Below, piece after piece: positions 1 to 6,258 of a DNA stretch of 21,680 nucleotides (its first letter is position 1; each line of letters opens with the position of its first letter). The DNA comes from a virus. The position numbers and the translations under genes are program-made. The stretch covers positions 1-21,680 of IMG/VR virus record IMGVR_UViG_3300035698_003746. One strand, written 5' to 3'. The notes under the pieces were generated by a model. The model saw nothing but the letters and a program-made list of their open reading frames with translations, did not search any database and was not told the DNA's origin.

Positions 1-11
1 AAAGGCCAGCC

Positions 12-245
12 ATGAAGATAGGACTCTTCCATCCCACCACTCGCGTAACAGTCCGACAGACCGTGCGAGAGGTGGCTGTCGAAGCTGCTGCCCGTATCAC
101 CCTAAGCCAACACGAATGGACCTGGACCCAAGGCGAGCAAGAGGCGATGGCGTGGTTCTGCTTGTGGGCAACGCAGCGTCTCGCTATACTCAAGCACGTA
201 GTAAGTGGAGAACGCCTTGAAGTAGCGGAGTTTCCCAAACCATGA
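12..245 (+). CDS. Hypothetical protein, 77 aa
   Basis: I do not recognise this small protein. It has no signal peptide, membrane segment or metal motif. The middle (about residues 35-66) is rich in Trp, Ala and Glu and probably helical; the N-terminus has a basic, beta-prone stretch. It is considered real because it is co-directional with everything downstream, is preceded by a purine-rich AAAGG, and its stop overlaps the start of the next gene by four bases (ATGA), an arrangement typical of translationally coupled phage genes. Its role could be tied to the nuclease that follows, but nothing in the sequence shows this. Confidence 0.6.
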   Translation: MKIGLFHPTTRVTVRQTVREVAVEAAARITLSQHEWTWTQGEQEAMAWFCLWATQRLAILKHVVSGERLEVAEFPKP

Positions 246-844
246 CTGAAGATGAGATCGCTCACATACTGGCACCTGACCCGCCATTCCAGTTCATCGT
301 TGACACGCGGGAACAGAGGCCGTGGGACATGCCTTTAGCAATCCACGAAGCCCTCAAGGTAGGCGACTACTCGCTCCGTGGCTACGAGTCCGTCATGTCC
401 ATCGAGCGTAAGTCCTTCCAGGACCTCTACACCTGTCTCACCACCAAGTTGAAACACCTACGCAAGCAACTGAGTGCTCTCGGCAAGCTGAAGTATGGGG
501 CTCTCCTGATCGAAAGCACGGCCACAGCACTCGTCTACGGCCACCCACTACATCCCAACCTCTCCGGCATTGATGCTCTCAAACGGTTGATCTCGCTCTG
601 CGATCAATACGGTGTCCCCTTCCACTTCTGTGATAGACAAGGCCCCCAGTTCTGTGCTATCCTCTTACTTGGCTATTGGAAGAAAGAGAACGCGAGCAAT
701 GCCATCCCAAAAGTCAGACCAGCCGAGCCCAACGAGCCCAACGGACTCAGCGCAAGCAAACCCGGTGGACCCAAAGGAGCAGGTCCGAAAGCTGATGGAG
801 GAAGCAGTCCACGACCTACCGCTAAAGGACGAGCAAAAACTTAG
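242..844 (+). CDS. ERCC4/XPF-type nuclease, 200 aa
   Basis: Predicted structure-specific DNA endonuclease of the ERCC4 (XPF/Mus81) nuclease superfamily. The family signature GDXnERKX3D is complete: Gly41-Asp42, Glu55-Arg56-Lys57 and Asp61, preceded by the DTRE element (Asp21, Arg23, Glu24). These acidic residues and the lysine bind the metal and cut branched or forked DNA. The catalytic domain fills about residues 16-140; the last 50 residues are Pro/Lys/Gly-rich and probably disordered. There is no helix-hairpin-helix domain, so this is a minimal phage version, probably used in replication, recombination or resolution of branched DNA before packaging. The start overlaps the upstream stop by four bases. 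The disordered C-terminal part shares its DNA with the next gene in another frame. Confidence 0.88.
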   Translation: MTEDEIAHILAPDPPFQFIVDTREQRPWDMPLAIHEALKVGDYSLRGYESVMSIERKSFQDLYTCLTTKLKHLRKQLSALGKLKYGALLIESTATALVYGHPLHPNLSGIDALKRLISLCDQYGVPFHFCDRQGPQFCAILLLGYWKKENASNAIPKVRPAEPNEPNGLSASKPGGPKGAGPKADGGSSPRPTAKGRAKT

Positions 845-1247
845 CCTGGTCCCTGATCCAGCCTATCAAGACCCGGAGACCGGCAAACTACTCGGAGGCA
901 GCCCCCCAACTCCCGTCTTCCAAAGGCCGGAGATTCATCCACTCGCCTTCGGGCTACGCAAAGCCAAGGAGCAAATCTCCGCAATACTCGCAGATGAAGG
1001 AAACCTTGCGGTCCTTCAAGAAAAGCTCCAGGAAGCCTTCGACAAGGACCCAACCAAGTTCCTTCTCGTCTTTGAACCTTTACTCCGCCGATATGAAGAG
1101 TTAGGAGGAGCGCCTACTGACCAAAAAGTCTCAGTCAAGATTCTGACCCAAGGACCTACCCAGGTCAACATCCAGTCCGATTCAGACTCAGATTCCGCCC
1201 AACTCCCCTCAGAGGAAGCACAAGAAGATGGACAAGGACAAGCGTGA
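699..1247 (+). CDS. Hypothetical acidic protein, possible small terminase or packaging-related
   Basis: I cannot assign this 182-residue protein with confidence. The N-terminal 30 residues are Pro/Ser-rich; the middle is helical and charged; the C-terminus is an acidic Ser/Asp/Glu tail. A segment near residues 113-138 combines a DPTKFL element, a helix and a short beta strand rich in Val and Lys. This is reminiscent of the C-terminal part of some terminase small subunits and would suit a gene shortly before the large terminase, but that is only a resemblance. ATG 699 is chosen because a purine-rich AGAAAGAGAA lies just upstream; ATG 795 with AAAGGAG about 15 bases upstream is the alternative and would cut the overlap with the nuclease gene from 146 to 50 bases. 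Confidence 0.6.
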   Translation: MPSQKSDQPSPTSPTDSAQANPVDPKEQVRKLMEEAVHDLPLKDEQKLSLVPDPAYQDPETGKLLGGSPPTPVFQRPEIHPLAFGLRKAKEQISAILADEGNLAVLQEKLQEAFDKDPTKFLLVFEPLLRRYEELGGAPTDQKVSVKILTQGPTQVNIQSDSDSDSAQLPSEEAQEDGQGQA

Positions 1248-1923
1248 AGAAGAAGCGAGCGAGCGTTCCGACGTTGAGCTTCTCTCTCCCGAGGAAGCAG
1301 GCGAGATAGCAAAGCGTTCCATGCCCGTCCTGCCCAAACAAGAAGAAGATTTGGCAAGTCGGGTCCCTCCCGAGCTAAACAAGCTCATCCCGTTTCCAAT
1401 CGGCCCCGACGGTAACCCTGTTCCTTTCCCGCCGGGCCAAGCAGAAGGATCAGATAGACAGGCGCCTGAAGTTCCCGCCGAGGAGCCTCCGCAGTGCGTC
1501 ATTCAGTTCTCCGAGTCGGCACTCGCCCTCCTACTCGGTCTCAAACCAAACATGGCAATCCTCGACATCCGCATTGCCGGGGTGAAGGCCGAAGATCACA
1601 ACCAGCGTCTTCTCGAAGTCAAGCTCTCGGGCATCGGCCGCACCCCAATGGTAGGCAAGATTCCCTTGCTTCCAGGACTCCCCGTTCACCGAGAAGAGTG
1701 TGGCCATCCCTCTCTCTGTTGGGCGTGCGCCGGACCCCTCATCGCCAACGACGGTATGACCATGCGGCTTTGCAACTGGCCCGGCATACCTGGTAAGATG
1801 GGAGCCGGTCCGGCTTCTCTTGGAGGGGCCAACGCCGTTGCACAGCAGCAGGTTCAGCTCATCGAGCAGTTGGCTGCTACTGTCCGGGCGCTCCAACTCA
1901 AAGTAGAGGAGTTGTCAAAATGA
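1228..1923 (+). CDS. Hypothetical protein with Cys/His cluster and C-terminal coiled coil, 231 aa
   Basis: Unknown protein. Residues 1-90 are acidic then Pro-rich, probably disordered. Residues 90-150 form a compact, beta-rich segment. A Cys/His cluster around residues 155-168 (HxxxCxHxxxCxxC) could hold one metal ion. The last 30 residues (Gln/Leu/Val/Glu heptads) look like a coiled coil and suggest oligomerisation. The start is supported by GAGGAAG nine bases upstream of the ATG, and it overlaps the preceding gene by 20 bases, which implies one transcript. An oligomeric helper of packaging or DNA metabolism is possible but not shown. Confidence 0.65.
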   Translation: MDKDKREEEASERSDVELLSPEEAGEIAKRSMPVLPKQEEDLASRVPPELNKLIPFPIGPDGNPVPFPPGQAEGSDRQAPEVPAEEPPQCVIQFSESALALLLGLKPNMAILDIRIAGVKAEDHNQRLLEVKLSGIGRTPMVGKIPLLPGLPVHREECGHPSLCWACAGPLIANDGMTMRLCNWPGIPGKMGAGPASLGGANAVAQQQVQLIEQLAATVRALQLKVEELSK

Positions 1924-1956
1924 AGAAAGCCCTTGCCGTTCGTTGAAATGCGTGCT

Positions 1957-1999
1957 TCCCCCCGGCCTGTAGTCACTATCACGACGCGGGTCGGGGGGA
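1957..1999 (+). promoter_or_regulatory. GC-rich inverted repeat ahead of the patatin gene
   Basis: The 103-base gap between two genes contains the arms TCCCCCCG (1957-1964) and CGGGGGGA (1992-1999), which pair perfectly over 8 bp around a 27-base loop. No T-run follows, so this is not a classical terminator. A third G-run (2015-2020) lies immediately before ATG 2027 and serves as a weak ribosome binding site. It could compete for the C-run, so the C-run might be able to mask or free the start of the phospholipase gene. No clear -10/-35 promoter is visible in the gap. Confidence 0.35.
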
Positions 2000-2026
2000 G
2001 CTCTCTCTTCGCATGGGGGGACAGAG

Positions 2027-3091
2027 ATGCTGGTAAGAAACGTGATTCTTAGCGGTGGTGGGGCGTTCTGTGCGGTTCAAGCTGGCGCACTGCTTGGCCT
2101 GACCCGAGTCCTCGAATACGATTTCGATGGAGCTATAGGTGTCAGTGGTGGCGGGATCAACGTCGCCAATCTGGCACAAGCCTCACGCGGCAGTTCTCTC
2201 GAAGAGAGCCTGCACAACATCCAGCAGCAGGCTTCTGCTCTTGTCGGTCTATGGCTTACTTTCGCTGGCAACTCCTCGAAAATCTACAAGAGGAGAACTC
2301 AGTGGTGGCGCGGAGGACCTCTCCGCTTTGTCCTTCCCAATATCCTTCACATGCGAGCCAACTCCCTCTACGACTTCGGGCCTCTCGAAAAGCTGCTCAA
2401 GGACCACATAGACGAGGAAGCCCTCGCAAAGAGCGGTCGCATGTGTGCTGTCGGCACCTTCGACTTATCCCGCAAGCGTTACATCGAGTGGAACACGGGC
2501 ACTCGCTATCAAGGCTCCTTCCTGCGCAAGGTTCAAGGCACTGTCTCCATCCCAGTAGCAGCCCCCCCAGTAAAGGAGACTGCCACCATCTACTTGGAGG
2601 AACCGGGCACCGACGGACCAGTGAAGGTGGAAAGGACCTTCTACCTGGTGGACGGCGGCGTCGCAGACATCGCCCCCACACGTCATGCCTTCGATAACGA
2701 CCCGGACGAGGTCGTCATCCTGTCTGCCAGCCCCATCTCCATAGGGTCCGACGGACTTCCCTGCCCACCTGTCTATCCACCGGACAACAAGGACTGGACC
2801 AAAGCCTCCGTCTTCGACATAGGGCAAGAAACAATCTCTGCCTTCTGCAACGCCGTTCTCATCGGAGACGTGCGAAGAATCATCGCTGCCAACAACCGTA
2901 TCTCCGGTCCGGGTGGCGCAGGTTATGCAGAAGCTACCCACAAGAAGAAGGTCAGGGTGAAGATCATGTGCCCCGACGATACCGACCTCTTCAAGGGCGG
3001 GTGCCTCTCCTTCAAGAAGGAAGACATTCAAGCAAGGATCGACCACGGCTACCAGAAAGCCATCAAGGAACAGTGGCTTTGGGACGAGTGA
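2027..3091 (+). CDS. Patatin-like phospholipase, 354 aa
   Basis: Predicted lipid acyl hydrolase of the patatin family, which uses a Ser-Asp dyad to release fatty acids from phospholipids. Seen in order: the Gly-rich oxyanion-hole loop near the N-terminus (Ser9-Gly10-Gly11-Gly12), the nucleophile elbow GVSGG with Ser40 as catalytic serine, and the DGG motif with Asp209 as the second catalytic residue. The strand-loop-helix context around each motif fits the family. No signal peptide or membrane segment is present, so the enzyme is probably cytosolic and acts on the inner face of the host membrane or on another lipid. It stands alone between an unknown gene and small membrane-related genes, just ahead of packaging genes. 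Its role in infection (lysis, membrane remodelling, defence interference) is inference only. Confidence 0.88.
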   Translation: MLVRNVILSGGGAFCAVQAGALLGLTRVLEYDFDGAIGVSGGGINVANLAQASRGSSLEESLHNIQQQASALVGLWLTFAGNSSKIYKRRTQWWRGGPLRFVLPNILHMRANSLYDFGPLEKLLKDHIDEEALAKSGRMCAVGTFDLSRKRYIEWNTGTRYQGSFLRKVQGTVSIPVAAPPVKETATIYLEEPGTDGPVKVERTFYLVDGGVADIAPTRHAFDNDPDEVVILSASPISIGSDGLPCPPVYPPDNKDWTKASVFDIGQETISAFCNAVLIGDVRRIIAANNRISGPGGAGYAEATHKKKVRVKIMCPDDTDLFKGGCLSFKKEDIQARIDHGYQKAIKEQWLWDE

Positions 3092-3237
3092 AAGGGGAAG
3101 TGATGGGCCTGGAGATGTGGCAACTCATCGTGCCGCCGATGCACCGTAGGTGCCTTCCCCTTGAGCCGGTGGAGTCGTGGCCGCAACCGGTGCCGAGTGT
3201 CTCCGCTAATCCACAACCTGGCGATGGAGGGCGAGCA

Positions 3238-3450
3238 ATGAAGATGAGTATGCCGCGCGGCTGGATAGGCCCGGCGATGGTGTTTTTCGTGCTGCTCGTG
3301 GCGGCGCTGGTGTTGCTCTGTTCTGGATGCGCCATGCCCTACTGGTCGGTGCAGGTGAGCATCGCGCCGCGCATACGCTCAGACAACCAGAGCAACACGA
3401 CCACCCTGCTCCGAGAGACGGGGCTTAGACATGCGGGAGGTGGGCTATGA
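3238..3450 (+). CDS. Small lipoprotein-like membrane protein, 70 aa
   Basis: Residues 1-11 are short and basic, residues 12-30 form one strongly hydrophobic segment ending in Cys28-Ser-Gly-Cys31. Cys31 would be the lipidated residue; the lipobox is imperfect because position -3 is Cys rather than Leu. The remaining 39 residues are polar and would lie outside the cytoplasm. The start at 3238 is chosen because GGAGG lies seven bases upstream. The frame stays open back to ATG 3103, giving a 115-residue alternative with a Pro-rich N-terminus and a G-rich stretch before it. Bases 3092-3237 otherwise show no gene. A spanin-like or other lysis role is possible, but no partner is identified. Confidence 0.6.
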   Translation: MKMSMPRGWIGPAMVFFVLLVAALVLLCSGCAMPYWSVQVSIAPRIRSDNQSNTTTLLRETGLRHAGGGL

Positions 3451-3671
3451 AAGAGGCGGCGCTACTATGGGCGGCTGAGAAGCTGTTGAGGCTGGCGACC
3501 AAGTATGTGCGCAAGCGCCTGGGGAAGGGGAAGCCTCGCAAGACGAAGCGGCGGGAAGACTCCCTCAGTGCGGCAATGAGCGAGTTGGCTGGAATCGGTG
3601 TGGACGACGAGAAGAAGAAAGCCCCTTCCATAGTAAGGCTGGAGCTACGCGATGCCGGAGAAGACAGTTGA
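3447..3671 (+). CDS. Small, strongly basic protein, 74 aa
   Basis: Unknown protein with an N-terminal amphipathic, Leu/Ala/Lys-rich helix (about residues 1-25) followed by a dense Lys/Arg stretch (residues 22-41) and an ordinary charged C-terminus. The start is supported by GGGAGGTGGG just upstream, overlaps the preceding stop by four bases (ATGA), and the end overlaps the terminase start by 20 bases. A DNA-binding or membrane-active peptide would fit the composition. Position immediately before the large terminase is where a small terminase gene is often found, but the protein is short and I see no helix-turn-helix, so I do not call it that. Confidence 0.6.
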   Translation: MKEAALLWAAEKLLRLATKYVRKRLGKGKPRKTKRREDSLSAAMSELAGIGVDDEKKKAPSIVRLELRDAGEDS

Positions 3672-4866
3672 ACTGAACGAGGGGCAGTCCGTCGCTCTCA
3701 ACACGGACGCCCGCTTTGTTGCTCTCATAGCTGGAACAGGCGGGGGCAAGACTTTCTTTGGCCCCATCTGGCTCTACAACGAGATCAGCAAGTATCCAGG
3801 CGATGACTGGATGGTGGTCGCTCCCACGCACTCCATGCTTCGTCGAACAACCCGCCGCGACTTCCTCAAGTTCTTCTCCGGTACCCAACTCGAAGGCACG
3901 TTCAAAGAGGTCAAGGGCGTCTACGAGTTGCCCTGTGGTGGCAACGTCTACTTCTGCTCAGCCAACAATCCGAACACGCTTGAGGGTGGACAGATACGGG
4001 GGGCCTGGTTAGACGAAGCCGGCCAGATGGTAAGGTGGACCTGGGTTGTCATCCAGGCACGTCTCGGCCTGAAGCAGGGTCGTTGCTTAGTGACGACGAC
4101 TCCATACGGGATGAACTGGCTCTTCCACGAGTACTACAAGCAGGCGGAAGTGCATACCATCCCCATCGGCGGTGGCGCTACCAAGACGCAGAGCTCAACG
4201 GCCGACGAGTTCTTCGCTGTCCAGTTCCCCTCTATCTTGAACCCCCACTACCACACGGCCGAGTTCGAGAGGATGAAGACGCAGCTTACGGAGAGCGAGT
4301 TCCGAATGCGTTACATGGGGACCTTCGAGCAACTCTCCGGGCTCGTCTACCCATTCTTCAGAACGTGCGTGGCTCCCCAGTTCACCTACGCAACCAAGAG
4401 GGAAGACGACGTTATTGGCGGGATTGACCCAGGCTGGTCAGACAAGTTTGCGTGCATCACCTCAGTCTACGGAGGCGACAGCGTCTTGCACTTGAGGCGA
4501 GAGCTCTACCAGTCTCAGAAGGTTCTCAGAGAGATTGCGATGCACCTGGATCGCTCCAGCCGTTACTACTGTGACCCGGCTGCTCGTCGCGAGATCGAGG
4601 AGTTATCGGACCTGGGTATTGACGTGCGGCCTGGCACGAACGACGTGCGCCCAGGTATAATGAAGGTCAACGAATACATCATGGACCTCAGGCTCGACAT
4701 ACCGGAGGAACTCTTTCCGAATCTGATCTCCGAGGCGGACTTCTACGTGTTCGAGCAAGGAAAAGACAAGCCGTCGGACAAGACCCCCCATCACTTACTT
4801 GACGCTCTTCGCTACATGGTGATGGGCCTTGAGGACTCTTCAGACGTAGAAATCTTCTTTGTGTGA
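3652..4866 (+). CDS. terL: Terminase large subunit, 404 aa
   Basis: Packaging motor ATPase and headful/site nuclease. The ATPase half has the Walker A motif AGTGGGKT (Lys33), the Walker B motif ending in Asp121-Glu122, and the coupling motif TTTPYG. The RNase H-like nuclease half has the three expected acidic residues: Asp259 in IDPG, Asp308 in CDPA, and Asp384 in LLDALRY. Length is at the short end for the family, with no extra C-terminal domain. It would dock on the portal encoded next and fill the prohead with DNA. A GGAG-type ribosome binding site lies within the end of the preceding gene, so translation is likely coupled. The small subunit is not clearly identified. Confidence 0.95.
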   Translation: MPEKTVELNEGQSVALNTDARFVALIAGTGGGKTFFGPIWLYNEISKYPGDDWMVVAPTHSMLRRTTRRDFLKFFSGTQLEGTFKEVKGVYELPCGGNVYFCSANNPNTLEGGQIRGAWLDEAGQMVRWTWVVIQARLGLKQGRCLVTTTPYGMNWLFHEYYKQAEVHTIPIGGGATKTQSSTADEFFAVQFPSILNPHYHTAEFERMKTQLTESEFRMRYMGTFEQLSGLVYPFFRTCVAPQFTYATKREDDVIGGIDPGWSDKFACITSVYGGDSVLHLRRELYQSQKVLREIAMHLDRSSRYYCDPAARREIEELSDLGIDVRPGTNDVRPGIMKVNEYIMDLRLDIPEELFPNLISEADFYVFEQGKDKPSDKTPHHLLDALRYMVMGLEDSSDVEIFFV

Positions 4867-4878
4867 GGCAAAGGGATC

Positions 4879-6156
4879 ATGGCCAACGTAATCAAGTCGG
4901 CGTACGAGTGGGCCACGAAGGCATCGGCAGTGCTGCCTCTCATGATTCGGAGTATGTTCGGCGGGTCGGCCATACCACCCCCTAACAAAGCTGCGGACTA
5001 CCTGAAGCTCTACAGTATTGATCCGTGGTTGTATTCCGCAGTCTGGATGATCGCGAACGTCGCCGCGAAAGCTCCCATGCAAGTCAAAATAGGAGACGAC
5101 CTGACGGACGAGCACCCGCTCCTCGATTTGCTGAATGCCCCCAATGAGAATCAGAGTGCCTTCGACTTCCTTGAGTCCACGTTCACTTACCTGGAGCTGA
5201 CCGGGGAAGCCTTTTGGGAGAAGGTCTTTCCAGGAAAGCTGTGCCTCAGACCAGTCGAGCTTCACAACCTACGCCCCGACCGTGTAGAACTGCAAACGAG
5301 GGAGGACGCCACCGCCATAGGCAGCTACAAGTACTCTATTGGTGGTGCGGCGCCCATCGAGTTTGATCCAGACGCGATCGTGCCTATCCGGTATTTCAAT
5401 CCGACCGACGATTGGCGCGGACACTCCAGCTTCAAGCCGTTGGAGAACACCGTCATTGCGGGGAACTATGCGTCGCGATGGATCAAGCGATTCTTCCGTC
5501 GCTACGGGATTGGTGAGGGCGCGTTGGAGACGGCACAGCGTATAGGCGGGCCAGAGCAGAAGAGGCTTGGCGCTTCTTGGTCCAGCCGGTATGACGAGAA
5601 GGAAGACAAAACGCCTGTGCTTCCTACTGGGCTCGGCTACAAGGTTTACTCGCACCAGCCCAAAGAATCGGGGATGCTCGAACTGTACAAGTTCTTGAGG
5701 GAGGAGAAGCTCGGCGTCTGTGGAGTGCCTCCTGTACTGGTGGGCCTTGTCGAGTACGCACGCTATGCCAACTACGAGTTGCAGCTTAGGGCCTTCAATC
5801 TGATTACGCTGGTCCCGAAGCTCATCAAGCTGGAGGGAGCAATCAACCGCCATCTGATGCCAGCCTTCTGGACAAGTAAAGAGAGGGCAAGCAAACCGAG
5901 TAGACGGCCCAGATTCCAGTTCGATAAGAGGACGATAGGCTTCATCGACATGGGTGCCTTCGTAGATGTTCTCACCAACCAATACGACACAGGCGGCTTG
6001 ACTCCCAACGAGATCATCAAGCTGACAGGGTTGGGCCACACCTACGACGAGGGAGACGAACACTACACCGGAGAGCGTCGTCAGAAGATCGGCCAGGAGG
6101 TAGCACCGGAACCCGAAGAGCCGGACCCGACGCCGATGACTCCAGAGCCTGAATAG
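4879..6156 (+). CDS. Portal protein, HK97 type, 425 aa
   Basis: Forms the dodecameric portal ring at the head vertex through which DNA is packaged and ejected. Family features: the N-terminal YSIDPWLYSAVWMIAN block with nearby Leu/Ala helices, an early wing with the LLDLLNAPN element, the Thr/Gly/Glu-rich segment LTGEAFW, the acidic/Pro strand FDPDAIVPIRYFNP, and the long stem-crown helix region. The length matches HK97-like portals. The C-terminal 20 residues are Pro/Glu-rich and probably disordered. It follows the terminase after 12 bases. After it comes a 102-base gap that holds a TATAAT element. Confidence 0.93.
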   Translation: MANVIKSAYEWATKASAVLPLMIRSMFGGSAIPPPNKAADYLKLYSIDPWLYSAVWMIANVAAKAPMQVKIGDDLTDEHPLLDLLNAPNENQSAFDFLESTFTYLELTGEAFWEKVFPGKLCLRPVELHNLRPDRVELQTREDATAIGSYKYSIGGAAPIEFDPDAIVPIRYFNPTDDWRGHSSFKPLENTVIAGNYASRWIKRFFRRYGIGEGALETAQRIGGPEQKRLGASWSSRYDEKEDKTPVLPTGLGYKVYSHQPKESGMLELYKFLREEKLGVCGVPPVLVGLVEYARYANYELQLRAFNLITLVPKLIKLEGAINRHLMPAFWTSKERASKPSRRPRFQFDKRTIGFIDMGAFVDVLTNQYDTGGLTPNEIIKLTGLGHTYDEGDEHYTGERRQKIGQEVAPEPEEPDPTPMTPEPE

Positions 6157-6213
6157 CCAAAGAGTGATGAGCGGGGACCACGGCCGTTGTGACCCCGAAG
6201 CGGAGCGGAGGGG

Positions 6214-6219
6214 TATAAT
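6214..6219 (+). promoter_or_regulatory. Possible -10 element before the methyltransferase-protease gene
   Basis: A perfect TATAAT sits in the gap between the portal gene and the following gene, 40 bases before ATG 6259. The best upstream partner, TTGTGA at 6187-6192, is 21 bases away, longer than the usual 16-18, and there is no extended -10 TG. It may be a weak promoter or one that needs a phage factor. The gap is also G-rich and contains a weak inverted repeat (GGGG and CCCC arms near 6175 and 6195). Confidence 0.3.
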
Positions 6220-6258
6220 AAGGTCGGGGAACCTGCGAAGAACGAAGTGGAGAGCAAG

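Noticed and set aside
4619-4661. TTGACG and TATAAT elements inside the terminase gene as a promoter
   Set aside because: The spacing between the elements is 31 bases and they lie within coding sequence.
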